Part shown: positions 61,540-64,000 of the stretch, in pieces
How the letters are laid out: the number at the start of each line of letters is the position of its first letter
Numbering within the stretch: the first letter of the stretch is position 1
DNA from: Sphingobacterium sp. N143
Lineage (GTDB): Bacteria > Bacteroidota > Bacteroidia > Sphingobacteriales > Sphingobacteriaceae
NCBI RefSeq assembly: GCF_030325625.1
Contig: NZ_JACAIS010000005.1
Coordinates: forward strand, 62,001-126,000
Length of the DNA stretch: 64,000 bases
Direction of reading: 5' to 3'
Position numbers and translations under genes: made by a program
Notes under the pieces: model-generated
Told to the model about the DNA's origin: nothing
Database searches by the model: none
The model's input: the letters and a program-made list of their open reading frames with translations, nothing else

Positions 61540-62113
61540 GTATCTTTTTCAACTCCTGATACAATCTAGCTGTTGGAAGACCAACAACAGTATTATATTC
61601 TCCTTCGACCTTTTCAATTCCAATCAAACCAATCCATTCCTGGATACCATAAGAGCCAGCTTTATCTAAGGGGGAAAAATTAGTCACATAATAGTCTATT
61701 TCATCAGGATCCAAGGGATAAAAATAGACTGTCGTTGTTTCCACAAAAGAACGCACCACTCCTCTCCAAAGCATCGCCACTGCAGTCAGCACCACATGTG
61801 GCTCTCCAGATAAATTTTCCAAAGTCAGCATAGCTTCCTTTGCACTTTTGGGTTTTCCCAAGATTTCACCTTTACCGGAAACAACAACGGTATCGGCACA
61901 GATGACCAAACTATCAGATTTGTCTCCAAATACCTCGACTTTATTGAGGGCAATCTGACGGACAACTTCCTGAGCGGAAAGCTTAGGATCTACATATTCA
62001 TCGGTTTCCCTGACTTCTACCGTAAACTCAATCCCCATTTCCTTTAATAGCTGTTTTCTACGAGGAGATTGAGATCCTAAGATGACCTTAATATTTTTTA
62101 AATTCTTCAACAT
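61535..62113 (-). CDS. maf: Maf family nucleotide pyrophosphatase
   Basis: A 192-residue Maf/Ham1-fold protein hydrolysing non-canonical nucleotides such as dTTP or UTP. VILGSQSPRRKQLLKEMGI near 11-29, ICADTVVV near 70 and KAGSYGIQEWIG near 152 are the usual motifs. Formerly called a septum-formation inhibitor. It lies 39 bp after kdsC. Confidence 0.94.
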   Translation of the reverse strand: MLKNLKNIKVILGSQSPRRKQLLKEMGIEFTVEVRETDEYVDPKLSAQEVVRQIALNKVEVFGDKSDSLVICADTVVVSGKGEILGKPKSAKEAMLTLENLSGEPHVVLTAVAMLWRGVVRSFVETTTVYFYPLDPDEIDYYVTNFSPLDKAGSYGIQEWIGLIGIEKVEGEYNTVVGLPTARLYQELKKIH

Positions 62114-62152
62114 TTTTATTTTTTGTTTAACCGGCTATTCTTGTTTAAACCT

Positions 62153-62671
62153 TTAAATACTCCTTATCGTTTCGTCTCCGTACCAATTTCCCTGTACTTT
62201 TAAGACCTTCTCAATAAGTTCGCGCACAACACCTTTTCCACCGTTAAAACCGGAAACGTAATGTGAGATTTTCTTGATATCCTCTACAGCATCTGCAGGA
62301 CAAACAGCAAGCCCTACTGCTCTCATACAGCTAAAATCAGGAATATCATCACCGATATACATCAATTGATTCAGATCCAAATCGTACGCTTGGGCAACAG
62401 CTTTCATCGTTGAGAGTTTGTCGACAACTTTGGAATGAATCTCTTTAATACCAAGTCCCTGCAACCGCCGTTCTACTCCCTGTGAAGCCCCACCAGTAAT
62501 GATAAAGATGGGATAACCTTTCTTGATAGCTAGCTGCATCGCATACCCATCCTTGATGTTAAACGTTCGCAGCTGCTCCCCGCCTTCATTTACCTGCACT
62601 GTGCCATCGGTCAACACGCCGTCGACATCCAATACAAATCCTTTGATTAATTTAAACTCTGTCAATACCAT
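62153..62671 (-). CDS. kdsC: KdsC-like HAD phosphatase
   Basis: A 172-residue type C0 HAD enzyme of the 3-deoxy-D-manno-octulosonate 8-phosphate phosphatase group, in KDO synthesis for LPS. HAD motif I is FVLDVDGVLTDG near 12-22, motif II in IFIITGGASQGVERR near 55, motif IV in YIGDDIPDFSCMRAVGL near 105-120. The C-terminal GGKGVVRELIEKVL is typical. Located upstream of maf on the same strand. Confidence 0.9.
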   Translation of the reverse strand: MVLTEFKLIKGFVLDVDGVLTDGTVQVNEGGEQLRTFNIKDGYAMQLAIKKGYPIFIITGGASQGVERRLQGLGIKEIHSKVVDKLSTMKAVAQAYDLDLNQLMYIGDDIPDFSCMRAVGLAVCPADAVEDIKKISHYVSGFNGGKGVVRELIEKVLKVQGNWYGDETIRSI

Positions 62672-62830
62672 CGAAATATATTTTTGTAAAAATAAGGCAT
62701 TTCAGTTAATAATGCGAGCATCAAGAAATCAGGGCAAATAAACTATTTGTGTCATTTAATTATTCATTTAAGCCAAAATATCATTTATATGTCACAACAT
62801 AGTTGTATTAGCAACTTATTGCAAAAAATA

Positions 62831-62863
62831 TTTGGAGGGAACTTGGTATTTACTGTATCTTTG
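62831..62863 (+). promoter_or_regulatory. Promoter of the short transcription unit
   Basis: TTTG at 62831-62834, a 21-base spacer, then TATCTTTG (62856-62863), an exact -7 match. A transcript would start near 62870. Confidence 0.6.
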
Positions 62864-62869
62864 TAGAAG

Positions 62870-63092
62870 ATAATTAAAGGTTATCTCGCTATGAAAACAC
62901 TAACAACATACTTTCAAACAACATATCTTATTGAAAGTTGTGTAAGATTACAAAAACAATCATTTTAGTTTTTCAAGCATAAAAGGAGGCAACTAACATG
63001 CGTTTGGGGCCCATTAAAAAGTCTTTTCATAATTTAGGTTTATAATTGGTTAGTAACAAACCCTGGTGCCCATCATCAGGGTTTTGTTTTTA
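62870..63092 (+). ncRNA. Candidate small RNA or leader transcript
   Basis: The span from the predicted start near 62870 to the terminator is about 220 bases. It has no long reading frame; two mini-frames are noted in the interval entry. It could be a regulatory RNA, a leader peptide unit or a small protein message. I cannot decide which from sequence. Confidence 0.35.
63056..63092 (+). terminator. Intrinsic terminator of the short unit
   Basis: AAACCCTG and CAGGGTTT form an 8-bp stem with an 11-base loop, followed by a T-rich tail with one G. Confidence 0.7.
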
Positions 63093-63289
63093 TGAAGCGT
63101 CGCGGTTCAAGCTCTTAATCTATCTTACAGTAACACATTACCTTGCGCCAGTCCCTACTTTTCATTATTTTAGGAATAGCAAGTTTTTTTGTTATTTTAC
63201 CTTATCTTTTTTTCTTGGTCATATCAAAAGAATTATCACTAAAATACACGATATTTTTAGCGGTCAAAATTCACTAAACATATTCTCAC

Positions 63290-64000
63290 ATGGATCGAAA
63301 AAATTATAGAAAGCAAATTACCATAGGAGTGATATTTTCTTTTTCTCTTATTTTTCTTTCTGCTCTCTACTTTTTTATCTCGCTGCACAATATTCTTGAT
63401 CATGAGCGGGACATTGTTCGCATTGCCGAAGATAGATTTAATATCATCAATGATATTAGGTCTAACATCGACCATGTCAATGACATTAAACTTGATTATT
63501 TTACAAAAAAGGATGCTACACTGTTTATTCCCTATCAGCAAGAGCAAAAAGAAACGGATAAACTATTGGCATCGTTACATGTAAGGGATGAACTTTATAC
63601 TGTTCCAACACAATCCTTAACAATTTTACGCAAAGAGATCACCTTATTCTATAATTTCGAAAAGGATATGGAATATGTCAGATCAAATCAAACTGCTCGA
63701 TATATTCACGAGCAAAAAGCCGCGATCTTAAACCAAATTGATATCCTGTCCCAAGATTTATTAAGTCAACGAGCTGATCTGCTGGAGAAGTCAAGAAATG
63801 ACCTTCAACGGGCACAAAATATCGCTTATCTTTTTATAGCCATCGGTTTAAGCGGATTTTTCTACATTCTTGCTAAAATTTTTTCTATTTCAAAAGTCTT
63901 AAGAACGACCGTCAAAAGCCAGCAGGAATCTCATGAGCAACTTCAACTCTTACAGCATCAAACCAATAGTGATAATTGGATTTTAAATGCCATTAATCAC
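63290..64000 (+). CDS. Membrane sensor protein, partial (runs off the window)
   Basis: An open frame of 237 codons from the ATG at 63290 to the last base, without a stop. Transmembrane segments are at about 12-30 and 184-203. Between them is a roughly 150-residue extracytoplasmic helical domain, and after the second helix a coiled coil begins (TVKSQQESHEQLQLLQ). This layout is that of a signal-transducing histidine kinase or other membrane sensor, with a CHASE3-like or four-helix bundle input domain. No catalytic domain is visible yet, so the type is inferred. Confidence 0.7.
   Translation, partial: MDRKNYRKQITIGVIFSFSLIFLSALYFFISLHNILDHERDIVRIAEDRFNIINDIRSNIDHVNDIKLDYFTKKDATLFIPYQQEQKETDKLLASLHVRDELYTVPTQSLTILRKEITLFYNFEKDMEYVRSNQTARYIHEQKAAILNQIDILSQDLLSQRADLLEKSRNDLQRAQNIAYLFIAIGLSGFFYILAKIFSISKVLRTTVKSQQESHEQLQLLQHQTNSDNWILNAINH

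Larger units (their letters stand above)
62672..63289. other. Non-coding interval with a short transcription unit
   Basis: About 620 bp. It contains a good promoter (62831-62863), two tiny open frames (62891-62968, 25 codons; 62998-63045, 15 codons with a strong Shine-Dalgarno AAAAGGAGG eight bases before) and a terminator (63056-63092). From 63095 to 63289 I see only AT-rich leader for the sensor gene. Confidence 0.5.

Noticed and set aside
63096..63120. GGTTCAAGC stretch resembling a tRNA T-loop
   Set aside because: No acceptor stem, anticodon arm or CCA-like end can be paired around it.
1..64000. CRISPR array, insertion sequence, prophage, rRNA or tRNA
   Set aside because: Looked for spaced repeats, transposase or integrase motifs and RNA gene landmarks; none found.

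Overview
The window looks like a chromosomal segment of a Bacteroidota bacterium, most likely of the family Sphingobacteriaceae (Sphingobacterium- or Pedobacter-like). This is inferred from the gene families: gliding protein GldC, a GLPGLI protein beside an outer-membrane barrel, S46 peptidase, BshA of bacillithiol synthesis, an HMA-fused TonB receptor and an HYC_CC_PP protein. Many Bacteroidota-type promoters (-7 box TAnnTTTG) also occur. Base composition is moderately AT-rich and coding density is high. I see no rRNA, tRNA, CRISPR array, transposase, integrase or prophage gene, so this is mostly core genome with a few accessory islands.

Layout. 0-3 kb: a LolD/MacB-type ABC ATPase, a SirB1-type transglutaminase-like protein and a lipoprotein. 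3-10 kb: queH, then a lipid and housekeeping block (yceD-rpmF, plsX-fabH, accB-accC, tatC-rpiB). 10-13 kb: an M28 peptidase and a cbpA-cbpM chaperone pair. 13-18 kb: a blaI / M56 antirepressor / lipoprotein operon with an unusually palindrome-rich control region, then arfB and a DUF1003 gene broken by an internal deletion. 18-21 kb: bshA, pyrH-frr and a Tat-exported TIM-barrel lipoprotein. 21-30 kb, mostly minus strand: purE, purK, nuoB, nuoA, ffh, a zinc metallopeptidase, an ECF sigma factor, an 11-bp repeat block and glyA. 30-37 kb: an IscA-type protein, ileS-dksA-like-lspA, a second M28 peptidase, an RmlD-like reductase and a thioesterase. 37-43 kb: EVE protein, gldC, a small membrane protein, a DEAD-box helicase, an S46 peptidase and a 59-residue histone H1-like protein. 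43-48 kb: GLPGLI protein, an outer-membrane barrel and an M20 dipeptidase.

48-52 kb: a LysR regulator followed by an operon for a TsdA-like dihaem cytochrome (thiosulfate dehydrogenase), a periplasmic DsrE-like protein and an orphan ModA-like binding protein. This is a candidate periplasmic sulfur-oxyanion module and my first choice for an undescribed system. 52-54 kb: plsC overlapping an ABC ATPase, a DUF2795 protein and a secreted hypothetical. 54-58 kb: a trp operon (trpD-F-B-A) with a classic leader peptide (Trp-Trp-Trp) and attenuator, but without trpE, trpG or trpC. 58-61.5 kb: an HYC_CC_PP protein and an HMA-TonB-dependent receptor, probably for metal handling. 61.5-64 kb: kdsC-maf (minus strand), a short unexplained transcription unit, and the start of a membrane sensor that runs off the window.

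Two kinds of non-coding structure stand out. A CTCAATACT-rich leader sits directly against the start codon of four unrelated genes. An 83-bp block of 11-bp units, partly inverted, lies upstream of the sigma-factor gene. Family assignments rest on reading motifs by eye; no database search was possible.
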